From: Candidatus Stahliibacteriota bacterium
GTDB taxonomy: Bacteria > Hydrothermota > Tepidihabitantia > SM23-42
Assembly: GCA_030613445.1 (NCBI GenBank)
Contig: JAUWLY010000095.1
Location: 1-9,174 of the forward strand
Reading direction: 5' to 3'
DNA: 9,174 bases
This document shows, piece by piece, positions 1 through 6,995 of this stretch (within the stretch, counting starts at the first letter, position 1; each line of letters opens with the position of its first letter). A program made the position numbers and the translations under genes. The notes below the pieces were generated by a model. That model was not told where the DNA came from. It worked only from the letters and a program-made list of their open reading frames with translations, and did not search any database.

Positions 1-2001
1 AACCGAATCAATATACATAATATATCCCCGCGCCATCACCGCATACTTTAAATAACCCGCCGACTCAGTCCGCACACCAACCGTCAAAACCCCACCACTG
101 ACTGACCCACGCACAAAACACTCACCAGGCGTGTAAAAAACTACATTGAAAGCAATATCCGGAACGATGCTGACACTTACCGAATCTACACCAACACAAA
201 TGGTGTCCGGGCTAACGTCAACACTACTATAGGACAACGGTATACTATCCCAGAGGCTAAGGGTCGGGTCACCTAAAAGGCATATCGAGAACTGGTACAG
301 ACGATACCAATTATCCCATTGAGCTTGAGATATATACGGTATTTTTGATTTGGCTAAGGACGTGGCTAAAGGACATACAAAAAGCGAGTCAATTAGTACC
401 GTCGTGTATTCTTCATGAAGATAAGCTTCACTGAAACTCGTTGGTCCAATATAGGCGATACCACCACCGTGGGGATTGAGTAGCCAATGCTTACTCACAC
501 AATCTGCCTGAAATGTATTGGTGTAGCAGGTTATCACAAACATTATGGCAGGGTAATCTGTATTAGTAAGTGAGTCAAAAAAGTAATTGGTGGCGTTCTC
601 TCGTGGACTGTTCTTGACCCTTATATTATTTATATCACCATGGCCCAAACCAAATATTAAACCAAATCCTGAATGGATCGAATCCTTCAACTCGGCGCGT
701 GGTTTTTCATTGAGAAAAGATTTTGTGAAATAAGACGGTAAGTGATTAGCCAACCTGAGTGCCATCTGATATGCATCATTGGCGACATCGAAATCTGACG
801 TGAAGAAAAGCGCTTTTGTTTGGTAATCAGTACTGTTTGGAAAAAGGTATGTGTTAATTTTGTCGATATAATCACAGATCTGGAAATTGTCTCTTGTCGG
901 TAAACGACCAACAAAGACATCCGGGTAAAAATCCAAAGTATCTTCAACCTCACCGTATTTCTCGTCGCCATCAAAGTTCCAATCTCCATCAAGATCAGAA
1001 TAGTAATGGTCAGTTACAATATGCACAGGCCACTGACTGTATAGTGGAGCGGCCCATACCCAGCGTGTAGGGATATCTAGAACGTCTCCTCCCAAAAGGA
1101 CATAGAAAACACCCCAGTTTGCCACTGCATCGACAATGAATTTTCTAATTCTTTCCGCATCATCAACACCAGTATAATGCTGGCGTACCCAGGTAACTGT
1201 TCTAACTGCAGTATTATACCCCAGGATTTTTTTGAAATGAGCCAAATCACTATATCCATCAAATTGGCTATTCGTTGTGATAACGAGCAGATCTACGGGT
1301 GCACCGAGTAATGAAGGTAAATCAGTGGGTGATAAATCGCCAGGATTGTCTTCAATATAATACACTGGTCTTTTGTCCAAATCATCAAGTGAACCACGGT
1401 TGACAATAATCCGTGACAAAAAACCTTCTGTTTCTCCTTGAGCTAATCTGGTTTGCCGCATTGGTGAAACACCTGGTTCACAGTCTTCTAATTGGAATGC
1501 TAGAACCAGCTTCTTCAGTTTATGGAGTTTTCTTGATTTTGGGAAATACCGAAATGGAACTATCCCGATTTGACCGAGCTGATAGCCCCGGGCATTCCCA
1601 GAATGTACGCTGATGACGACTCCTTGCGGAAAAGGGTTGTCAGAATCATATATCATTGAGTTTGGATCTACAAACTCGCGTCCATCAAAAATCGCTATTT
1701 CCTGTTGTTTTGGATATATGTAGAAATCTCCAGGGATCCTTTCCCATTCCACTTCTATGATCTCCACATCTTTGATTTTCTTATTTTGAGGTAGAAGATA
1801 AGTAAATGCCACGGCGGGTAATTCTGGCGCTCCCGGCGGGAAAGGTGCAAACGCATCTGACATACTCAAGCGTTCGAAACCATCTATTATCTCAATGGTG
1901 TAGTTTAGTTGTTCGATTGGTATCTCGTATACAGTCCGCGCATAGCCAATATTAGCGATAAATATTGAAATCACAAAGGTATAGAATATAACCATTCTCA
2001 T
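1..2001 (-). CDS. Secreted gingipain-type cysteine protease (peptidase family C25), 3' end outside window
   Basis: The frame is open for 667 codons from an ATG at 2001 to the left edge, with no stop, so the C-terminus is missing. Residues 1-21 look like a signal peptide: a hydrophobic stretch after M-R-M, with a likely cut after G-Y-A. Around residues 335-375 come family C25 landmarks: YYSDLDGDWN, then an acidic stretch, then YPDVFVGRLPTR. The catalytic pair is visible as GLGHGD (His454) and VITCYTN (Cys492). Their 38-residue spacing is close to that of gingipains, and GGGIAYIGPTSFSEAY follows. The sequence after about residue 580 is beta-rich and Ig-like, as in C25 proteins that end in a sorting domain, but that end is not seen. 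The family comprises exported cysteine endopeptidases, often secreted by the type IX system in Bacteroidota. The start is set by a promoter just upstream; an in-frame ATG at 1995 is the alternative. Family call is firm; substrate and secretion route are not known. Confidence 0.87.
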   Translation of the reverse strand, partial: MRMVIFYTFVISIFIANIGYARTVYEIPIEQLNYTIEIIDGFERLSMSDAFAPFPPGAPELPAVAFTYLLPQNKKIKDVEIIEVEWERIPGDFYIYPKQQEIAIFDGREFVDPNSMIYDSDNPFPQGVVISVHSGNARGYQLGQIGIVPFRYFPKSRKLHKLKKLVLAFQLEDCEPGVSPMRQTRLAQGETEGFLSRIIVNRGSLDDLDKRPVYYIEDNPGDLSPTDLPSLLGAPVDLLVITTNSQFDGYSDLAHFKKILGYNTAVRTVTWVRQHYTGVDDAERIRKFIVDAVANWGVFYVLLGGDVLDIPTRWVWAAPLYSQWPVHIVTDHYYSDLDGDWNFDGDEKYGEVEDTLDFYPDVFVGRLPTRDNFQICDYIDKINTYLFPNSTDYQTKALFFTSDFDVANDAYQMALRLANHLPSYFTKSFLNEKPRAELKDSIHSGFGLIFGLGHGDINNIRVKNSPRENATNYFFDSLTNTDYPAIMFVITCYTNTFQADCVSKHWLLNPHGGGIAYIGPTSFSEAYLHEEYTTVLIDSLFVCPLATSLAKSKIPYISQAQWDNWYRLYQFSICLLGDPTLSLWDSIPLSYSSVDVSPDTICVGVDSVSVSIVPDIAFNVVFYTPGECFVRGSVSGGVLTVGVRTESAGYLKYAVMARGYIMYIDSV

Positions 2002-2011
2002 AGCTAAATAT

Positions 2012-2039
2012 ATTTTAGTAAATTTGAATAAAATGTCAA
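2012..2039 (-). promoter_or_regulatory. Sigma70-type promoter of the C25 protease gene
   Basis: On the minus strand an exact TTGACA (2039-2034) is followed by a 16-bp spacer and TAAAAT (2017-2012), one mismatch from TATAAT. The -10 box ends only 10 nt before the ATG at 2001. Transcription starting about 7 nt past the -10 would leave a leader of a few nucleotides. There is no purine-rich Shine-Dalgarno sequence in that gap. The layout matches the glmS promoter in this window, including the spacer length. Confidence 0.65.
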
Positions 2040-2060
2040 CCCCGTTAGACAGTAAGCTCC

Positions 2061-2081
2061 AAATCCCAAGAACCAAGGAAC
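2061..2081. repeat. Degenerate heptad repeat, three units
   Basis: Three adjacent 7-mers read AAATCCC, AAGAACC and AAGGAAC, followed by an A-rich stretch. Similar units (AAGGATC, AAGAACT) occur in the only other sizeable gap, at 5108-5121. The units are short and imperfect, so the repeat rests mainly on its presence in both gaps and absence of a coding role. Confidence 0.35.
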
Positions 2082-2120
2082 CAAAAAAGATGAGTAATAA
2101 AGTTACTAGGTCATTGAGGA

Positions 2121-2195
2121 ACTTCTCGATGCGTCCCCCTTCTGTGGGACTTACTCGAAGAGTAAAGAGTTACTGTTCGAGCGAAGTCGAGAACC
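2121..2195. repeat. Cloverleaf-like structured intergenic element (REP/MITE-like candidate)
   Basis: The element can fold into three stems. A closing stem pairs TTCTCGAT (2123-2130) with GTCGAGAA (2186-2193), 8 pairs including one G-T. Inside it GTCCC (2133-2137) pairs with GGGAC (2146-2150) across an 8-nt loop. Next, TCGAA (2155-2159) and AGTAA (2161-2165) pair with TTACT (2170-2174) and TTCGA (2176-2180), with one G-G mismatch and loop AGAG. The right arm contains GTTCGAGCGAAGTCGAGAAC (2175-2194), which resembles palindromic intergenic repeats I recall from Bacteroidota-type genomes. That resemblance is from memory and unchecked. It could be a dispersed DNA repeat or a transcribed RNA structure. 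Only one copy lies in this window. Confidence 0.45.
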
Positions 2196-2378
2196 AAGCT
2201 TACCATTTTGCACGCTTTCCCTTTTTATAGAAGAGGGGTCATCCGGTGAAATAATCCTGATTGAAACTTGATAAATCCATTACTGTATTCGCTACTGAAC
2301 TTTCAGCCTTATTATCGTCAAAAATATCGTAGCTAACGGCGCCATGGTAATAATGTCATCAAGCAATAAAGCAGGCAG

Positions 2379-3002
2379 TTACTCTAAGTTTCCGGGGCGA
2401 TCATAATCAATTAACAATATAGAATTTTTACCTGAAGAATCAGAGTACTTGATAAAACGTTTTGGATAGAATTGTTCAATCCAGAAATAGAAACGCCATT
2501 TTATAAATAGTATTTTTGGAACCATCTCGACCTTCCAGCATACGATATCGCCGAGTGGAGAATTTATAACCTCCTCACCCAGAACATTGATTTCAGCATT
2601 TATAACCATGAGTTCTGGGACATGAAACTTAATTTCGCGTTTTGCCCCATTAGTGTATTCAAAACCACGCAAGGCGTATTCGATTGCATGACGGTCATAG
2701 ATTGGTTTATCCAGCTTGTATGAAAATCTACGCCCTTTGAAGAAAACATTGAACTTTTGCTCTCTCTTTATCTCAAGTTCAATTTTGTCGCCAACTATTT
2801 TCTTAACATATATCGTACTCATATCCAAGGTGTCAAAAATAAGTTCAAGTATCCGATCTTCCCAAGTGTAAACAACATGGTAACCTGAAGAATCTTTCTG
2901 TACATCGACATCCATAGTCCCGACTTTTCCTTTATCATTGGTCTCGTATATGAAGCTCTCTTGAGCGGGTAATAGCTGGAGGATAAGCAGGACGGTAATC
3001 AT
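2379..3002 (-). CDS. Small exported protein, DUF3108-like
   Basis: This 207-residue protein begins at an ATG at 3002 that overlaps the TGA of the preceding gene by 4 bp (ATGA), with GGAG 8 nt upstream. Longer in-frame readings back to 3065 would run inside the DUF523 gene and lack a signal sequence at the start. Residues 1-13 (MITVLLILQLLPA) look like a short signal peptide, although the basic N-region is missing. The mature part is beta-rich. The stretch YALRGFEYTNG, then a beta pair, then GEEVINSPLGDIVCWKVEMVP, a predicted Trp-rich strand and a final strand ILLIDYD resembles the DUF3108 pattern of periplasmic proteins of unknown function. The family assignment is tentative. It is the last gene of the block that starts with the GalT-like gene. 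Confidence 0.7.
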   Translation of the reverse strand: MITVLLILQLLPAQESFIYETNDKGKVGTMDVDVQKDSSGYHVVYTWEDRILELIFDTLDMSTIYVKKIVGDKIELEIKREQKFNVFFKGRRFSYKLDKPIYDRHAIEYALRGFEYTNGAKREIKFHVPELMVINAEINVLGEEVINSPLGDIVCWKVEMVPKILFIKWRFYFWIEQFYPKRFIKYSDSSGKNSILLIDYDRPGNLE

Positions 3003-3388
3003 CTCGTGTACTCCACTTTGAATCTCTTGGGTAAGATTTTTGCCACAATACCCTTTTTTCCGCACGAAGGACTCCTGCTTTTCAAAATCAGTTTCTTCAC
3101 TTTAAATTTTTTTGCGATCTTAACAAATTCTTTAGCGCCACGATTGAAACAGCTGGTGACATCCAAATCATTTTCATTGATCACCCGGTCGCCAACGATT
3201 CTGTTTCTCGGTCTTGGTGTAGTCAGACCCCCCAATTGTTCGGGACACGCAAAGATGATATGTTTGTTTCGAACCATCGCGATCACTTGTTTATTATAGG
3301 CGTTTTTGCCGTCGTATCGGCAATTAATCCCCAACAAACAGGCACTGACCAAGATACTTTCTTCTACATTATTATTAGCTTGTTTCAT
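2999..3388 (-). CDS. DUF523 / TudS-like iron-sulfur protein, shortened C-terminal region
   Basis: The 129-residue protein carries the DUF523 signatures in order: SACLLG with Cys17, then CRYDG, CPEQLGGLTTPR with Cys48 and Glu50, DVT with a following GA, and LKSRSPSCG with Cys109. In the characterised member TudS (2-thiouracil desulfurase) three cysteines hold a [4Fe-4S] cluster, and Cys17, Cys48 and Cys109 occupy the matching motifs. Usual members run about 140-160 residues and have an IYDGTFSG-like segment after SPSCG. Here SPSCG is followed at once by KKGIVAKILP, so roughly 15 residues are absent. The start overlaps the HAD gene end by 14 bp without a clear Shine-Dalgarno sequence, suggesting coupled translation. 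The substrate here is unknown; a thio-base desulfurase role is possible but unproven. Confidence 0.85.
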   Translation of the reverse strand: MKQANNNVEESILVSACLLGINCRYDGKNAYNKQVIAMVRNKHIIFACPEQLGGLTTPRPRNRIVGDRVINENDLDVTSCFNRGAKEFVKIAKKFKVKKLILKSRSPSCGKKGIVAKILPKRFKVEYTR

Positions 3389-4067
3389 TACTGGAGAGTT
3401 TATCTACAATATCAAGCAGTTCCAGAATATCATCTATTTCATAATCAGCACCGGAATTTTCAGTATCAAAACGATCACCATAGCGTACAAAAACAGTTTT
3501 CATACCCAGTGATTTTGCACAAACAATGTCACGCTCTGCCCAATCACCGACCATTATTGTTTCATGACGGCTCACCTTGAGAGTTTCCAACGCTCTCAGA
3601 AAGGGTTCGGTTTCAGGTTTACGTTTTTTAGTATCATCGTATGTTATCACTACTTCAAAAAAGTGTTGGAGATTCAACTGACACAACCTCAACCAAGCCT
3701 GTAACCTTGGTGCGTCACTAACAACTCCGAGCTGCAACCCCCGTTTAACTAATTCCATAAGGGCATGCTGAACATGGGGGTATAAAACCAATGCTGCTTC
3801 ACGAGCCCGGCGATAACCAACAATCCCAGCGGCATGGATGCGGTAGTCAATCTGACCGAATTCTTTGGTTAAAAACTTGTCGAAAACTTTTTGGTCCTCG
3901 ATACCTTCTTCATCGTAAATCTCGTATATTTTCCTTTCTGCCGCATCCTTTGGCATTTTCAACCCGGTATCAATCATGGCGAGTATCGCAGCTTGAATTG
4001 CGGCATGTTTCATTGCGATGAAATCAACGAGCGTATTGTCAAGGTCAAAAATTACTGCCTTAATCAC
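3375..4067 (-). CDS. HAD-superfamily hydrolase (subfamily IA, probable small-molecule phosphatase)
   Basis: This 230-residue protein shows all four HAD motifs. Motif I is FDLDNTLVD with Asp8 (nucleophile) and Asp10. Motif II is VVSDAP with Ser117. Motif III is KRKPETEPF with Lys150. Motif IV is VGDWAERD with Asp175 and Asp180. Residues about 18-95 form a helical C1 cap typical of subfamily IA, and the opening MKHAAIQAAILAMIDTGL resembles the TIGR02253-type proteins of archaea and thermophiles. It is a cytoplasmic Mg-dependent phosphohydrolase whose substrate cannot be read from sequence. The start is a GTG that overlaps the TGA of the GalT-like gene by 4 bp (GTGA), with GAGG 8 nt upstream. 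The position suggests a sugar phosphate or nucleotide product as substrate, which is inference only. Confidence 0.88.
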   Translation of the reverse strand: MIKAVIFDLDNTLVDFIAMKHAAIQAAILAMIDTGLKMPKDAAERKIYEIYDEEGIEDQKVFDKFLTKEFGQIDYRIHAAGIVGYRRAREAALVLYPHVQHALMELVKRGLQLGVVSDAPRLQAWLRLCQLNLQHFFEVVITYDDTKKRKPETEPFLRALETLKVSRHETIMVGDWAERDIVCAKSLGMKTVFVRYGDRFDTENSGADYEIDDILELLDIVDKLSSNETS

Positions 4068-5074
4068 AGATGTTGCCTCAATATCCTTGCTGCTTTCTCA
4101 GGTGAGAAACTGTTGATATAAAAACCTGTGCCGAGTTCGAATCCAGTACTTCGGTAGATACGAGGAGTTATCTCAATGTGCCAGTGATAGTCTGACTCGA
4201 TCGTCTTCCAGTAGTTGGCTTTAGGCAGAAGGTTAGGACTATCATTAAGAATAAAATTGTAAGGATGTTCACCGAGTACTCTGTACATGAGTTTCAATAT
4301 TTTTTTAAAAACAGAAGCGAGATCTTTTAGCTCTAATTGATCGATCAACTTATAAGTGAATGCATGATGCTTAGGCAAAATCAATATCTCAAAGGGAAAT
4401 CTCGAGGCATAGGGTGCCAAAACAACAAACCGTTCGCTCTGGAAAATAAGACGATCAGCCATTTCAATTTCCTGCTGGATGATATCACAAAACAAACATC
4501 GTTCCTTATACCCAAAGTACTCACACGCTCCACTGAGTTTTTGTTTAATCCGAATCGGCGTAGCTGGCAGGGCGATGAGATCAGAATGCTGATGTCTTAG
4601 CGTTGACGCACCTGCAAGCCGACCGTGATTCTTGAAAATCAGTATGTAGCGGAGCCTCTTGTCACGATGTAGATCTTCAATTCTAATACGGTAGGTGTTT
4701 AAAACAAGTTCTATTTGGTTTAAGGAAAGCTCAAAGAAATGCTCTGTGTGCTGTGGTGTTTCGACAATAACTTCATTAGCGCCCACTCCACTAACCATAT
4801 CATAAACCCCAACACCGATTTTTGTTAACTCACCCTCGACTTTTAGGATCGGTTTGATATTGGGGATGACCCGCACTTTCCAACCCGGGCTATTTGGCGG
4901 TGAATCAGTCCTTACTGCATATATCTCATTAGGTGTACGATTCTCATGTCCTTCGCAAAGCGGGCAATCACCTTCTGGTATTTTTCCATCAGCATCCATT
5001 TTTGGTAACTTATCATTTTCAGTATCGATTATCACCCAAGTATCCGTGACAATGTCTCTTCTAACCTCAGACAC
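4064..5074 (-). CDS. galT: Galactose-1-phosphate uridylyltransferase-like protein (GalT/HIT superfamily)
   Basis: The 336-residue length fits the GalT family, which moves a nucleotidyl group between a UDP-sugar and a sugar-1-phosphate through a histidine intermediate. Seen in order: CPLC (Cys37, Cys40) as half of a zinc site, EVIVETPQHTEHF (residues 101-113), the active-site region GASTLRHQHSDLIALP with His161 and His163, a second metal pair CLFC (Cys193, Cys196), LPKHH (residues 233-237), and YHWHIEITPR (His297, His299). The motif is HQHSD where most family members have HPHGQ or HPHSQ, so the Gln after the nucleophilic His is replaced by Asp165. Activity could differ; related proteins include ADP-glucose phosphorylase. 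The start is GTG, preceded by AGAAGGAGG only 4 nt away. It heads a block of four overlapping genes, 88 nt after glmS. Confidence 0.82.
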   Translation of the reverse strand: MSEVRRDIVTDTWVIIDTENDKLPKMDADGKIPEGDCPLCEGHENRTPNEIYAVRTDSPPNSPGWKVRVIPNIKPILKVEGELTKIGVGVYDMVSGVGANEVIVETPQHTEHFFELSLNQIELVLNTYRIRIEDLHRDKRLRYILIFKNHGRLAGASTLRHQHSDLIALPATPIRIKQKLSGACEYFGYKERCLFCDIIQQEIEMADRLIFQSERFVVLAPYASRFPFEILILPKHHAFTYKLIDQLELKDLASVFKKILKLMYRVLGEHPYNFILNDSPNLLPKANYWKTIESDYHWHIEITPRIYRSTGFELGTGFYINSFSPEKAARILRQHL

Positions 5075-5089
5075 TTAACCTCCTTCTAA
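5075..5089 (-). promoter_or_regulatory. Strong Shine-Dalgarno site of the GalT-like gene
   Basis: The minus strand reads AGAAGGAGG followed by TTAA and then GTG. The match to the anti-Shine-Dalgarno sequence is nearly complete but the spacing of 4 nt is short. It fixes the GTG at 5074 as the start, as the next in-frame Met is residue 26, which would remove part of the conserved N-terminus. Confidence 0.7.
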
Positions 5090-5107
5090 ATGAAAATCCC
5101 GGGTTCC

Positions 5108-5121
5108 AAGGATCAAGAACT
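5108..5121. repeat. Degenerate heptad repeat, two units
   Basis: AAGGATC and AAGAACT lie next to each other in the glmS to galT gap. They resemble the units at 2061-2081, and both sites also have AATCCC just to the left. The role is unknown. The same gap has a direct repeat AGTGTTTT at 5132-5139 and 5156-5163. Confidence 0.3.
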
Positions 5122-5162
5122 AAATTATGATAGTGTTTTAGAGGATCTGTTAGCAAGTGTTT

Positions 5163-6989
5163 TTATTCAACAGTAACGCTTTTTGCAAGGTTACGCGGTC
5201 TATCTACATCGCAACCTTTTAAAGTCGCTATATGGTAAGCGAGAAGTTGCAAAGGAATAACCGTTAACAAAGGTGTTAGAATATCTATAGTTTTGGGTAT
5301 CGGAATACAGTATTTAACTTTAGACTCGATTTCTTTATCACCTTCAGTTGTAATAGCAATTACTACACCTTTCCTTGACTTAACTTCCTCTATATTTGAT
5401 AGAACCTTTTCAAAAACGCAATCCCTGATAGCGATAAAAACAACGGGCATATCTTCATCAATTAGCGCAATCGGCCCGTGTTTCATCTCAGCGGCCGGAT
5501 AACCCTCGGCGTGGATATACGATATCTCCTTTAATTTAAGGGCTCCTTCTAGTGCAACAGGGAAATTGTAACCTCTTCCAAGAAAAAGAAAGTTCTTCTT
5601 CTTATAGAAATCTTGAGCGATATCCTTGATTCTCTTGTCAAGCTCTAGTATCTGCCCTACCTGATCAGGAATTTTCTCTATTGCTTTAATAATCCCTCTG
5701 CCTTTATCAACTGATATTGTTCTCATCCTCCCCATAAGCAGAGAAATGAGGGATAACACCATTATCTGGGAAGTAAATGCCTTTGTAGAAGCAACACCTA
5801 TCTCTGGACCTGCATGGATATAAACGCCTCCATCTGTCGCTCTTGCTATTGTGCTGCCGACAACATTACAGATTCCGAGTGCCGTTGCGCCTCTTCTTTT
5901 TCCTTCTCTCAGTGCAGCAAGGGTATCAGTAGTCTCACCAGATTGACTAATTGCAAAAAGGATTGTTTTACTATCGACAACTGGGCTTCTATACCGAAAT
6001 TCGGAAGCGTATTCCACCTCAACAGGGACCCTCGTCATTTCCTCAAGCATGTATTCCCCTATCAACCCAGCATGCCATGCCGTACCACAACCAGTAATTA
6101 CAATATTCTCCACGCGCTCGAGTTGTTCATGATGTCTATCAAGACCATCTAAACGTGCTGTTCCATCGGTCATGTTCAATCTTCCCCTTATCGCATTCCT
6201 CAAGGTAACCGGTTGTTCAAATATCTCTTTGAGCATAAAAGAGGAAAATCCTTCCTTCTCTATCTGACCCAAGGTCCAGGAAATCTCCTCGATCTTTGGC
6301 GTTATCTCTTTCTCTTCAAGCGTTGTAATTGTGAATCCTGTATCTGTAATTGATGCGAGCTCTCCATCTTCCAGATAAACAACCTGTCTGGTATGTGGTA
6401 CAATCGGTGCTGCATCAGAAGCCACGAAAAATTCGTCCCCCCCATCTCCCAAAACAAGAGGACTCCCATTGCGCGCACATACAATCTCCCTTGGATGGTC
6501 AAGCGAGATAACTGCTAAGCCGTATGTGCCATCAACCTCGGAAAGTGCAATCCTTACTGCTTTCAAGAGGTTGCCTTCATAATTCTCTTCAATCAAGTGA
6601 GCAATGACCTCAGTATCTGTCTCGGTCCTCAATTTGTGTCCTTTCTGCTTCAAATATTCCCGTAATGCATTACAATTTTCGATAATTCCGTTATGGACAA
6701 CGGCAATTCGTCCTTTGCAATCAGTATGAGGATGAGCATTTTTATCGGTTGGTTCACCGTGAGTGGCCCATCTGGTATGAGCAATACCTATCTTTGAACG
6801 AATCTGCTGGTCTTTCATCAAATCTTCAAGTCGTGAGACCCGACCAGCTACTTTTTGAACAATCAACCCTGTATCTGAATATACGGCAATACCTGCCGAG
6901 TCATAGCCTCGGTATTCAAGTCTCTTTAGTCCTTCAATCAGGATTGGCACAACTGGTTTTTTCCCAATATATCCTACTATCCCGCACAT
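5163..6989 (-). CDS. glmS: Glutamine--fructose-6-phosphate aminotransferase (isomerizing)
   Basis: GlmS converts fructose-6-phosphate and glutamine to glucosamine-6-phosphate and glutamate, the first step toward UDP-GlcNAc for peptidoglycan and envelope glycans, in the cytoplasm. At 608 residues it matches the usual length. Residues 2-220 are the class II glutaminase domain: Cys2 nucleophile in MCGIVGYIG, YRGYDSAG, HTRWATHG (71-78) and HNGIIEN (99-105). Two SIS sugar-isomerase domains follow, with TGCGTAWHAG (299-308), SQSGETTDT (348-356), STKAFTSQ (401-408) and EGYPAAEMKHGP (495-506). The C-terminus CDVDRPRNLAKSVTVE is canonical. The ATG at 6989 is chosen because Cys must become residue 1 after Met removal. 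An in-frame GTG at 7010 lies inside the promoter. No key residue is missing. Confidence 0.97.
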   Translation of the reverse strand: MCGIVGYIGKKPVVPILIEGLKRLEYRGYDSAGIAVYSDTGLIVQKVAGRVSRLEDLMKDQQIRSKIGIAHTRWATHGEPTDKNAHPHTDCKGRIAVVHNGIIENCNALREYLKQKGHKLRTETDTEVIAHLIEENYEGNLLKAVRIALSEVDGTYGLAVISLDHPREIVCARNGSPLVLGDGGDEFFVASDAAPIVPHTRQVVYLEDGELASITDTGFTITTLEEKEITPKIEEISWTLGQIEKEGFSSFMLKEIFEQPVTLRNAIRGRLNMTDGTARLDGLDRHHEQLERVENIVITGCGTAWHAGLIGEYMLEEMTRVPVEVEYASEFRYRSPVVDSKTILFAISQSGETTDTLAALREGKRRGATALGICNVVGSTIARATDGGVYIHAGPEIGVASTKAFTSQIMVLSLISLLMGRMRTISVDKGRGIIKAIEKIPDQVGQILELDKRIKDIAQDFYKKKNFLFLGRGYNFPVALEGALKLKEISYIHAEGYPAAEMKHGPIALIDEDMPVVFIAIRDCVFEKVLSNIEEVKSRKGVVIAITTEGDKEIESKVKYCIPIPKTIDILTPLLTVIPLQLLAYHIATLKGCDVDRPRNLAKSVTVE

Positions 6990-6995
6990 CACAAC

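Larger units (their letters stand above)
2002..2378. other. Intergenic region, 377 bp
   Basis: This gap separates the end of the small exported-protein gene from the start of the C25 protease gene, both on the minus strand. It holds the protease promoter (2012-2039), heptad-like repeats (2061-2081) and a foldable element (2121-2195). I see no convincing protein gene in it. Between about 2200 and 2378 I found no strong hairpin followed by a U-run, so the terminator of the upstream operon is not identified. A wide inverted pair GCTAC/GTAGC (2291-2295 and 2329-2333) has a 33-nt loop and is too weak to call. Confidence 0.6.

Noticed and set aside
687..1613. Several short open frames inside the C25 protease region on both strands, which could suggest a broken gene
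   Set aside because: The main frame, checked at several conserved Trp, His and Met codons, stays in one phase from 2001 to 1 without a stop. The short frames are shadows.
2123..2197. Possible tRNA: 8-bp acceptor-like stem of correct span, followed by CCA
   Set aside because: The inner part has only two arms, no D-arm or T-loop consensus, and no plausible anticodon loop. It fits a structured repeat better.
2205..2240. Rho-independent terminator near the CCC/GGG stretch flanking a run of T/A
   Set aside because: Only three pairs form across a long A-rich loop, with no U-run in the right place on the minus strand.
3003..3065. Longer N-terminus of the DUF3108-like protein starting at 3065
   Set aside because: The extra 21 codons overlap the conserved 3' end of the DUF523 gene in another frame and would hide the signal peptide; the ATGA overlap at 3002 with GGAG 8 nt upstream is better.
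5075..5162. Separate promoter for the GalT-like gene
   Set aside because: A CATAAT-like -10 is present, but no -35 at 16-18 bp matches well; read-through from glmS with a strong Shine-Dalgarno sequence is as likely.
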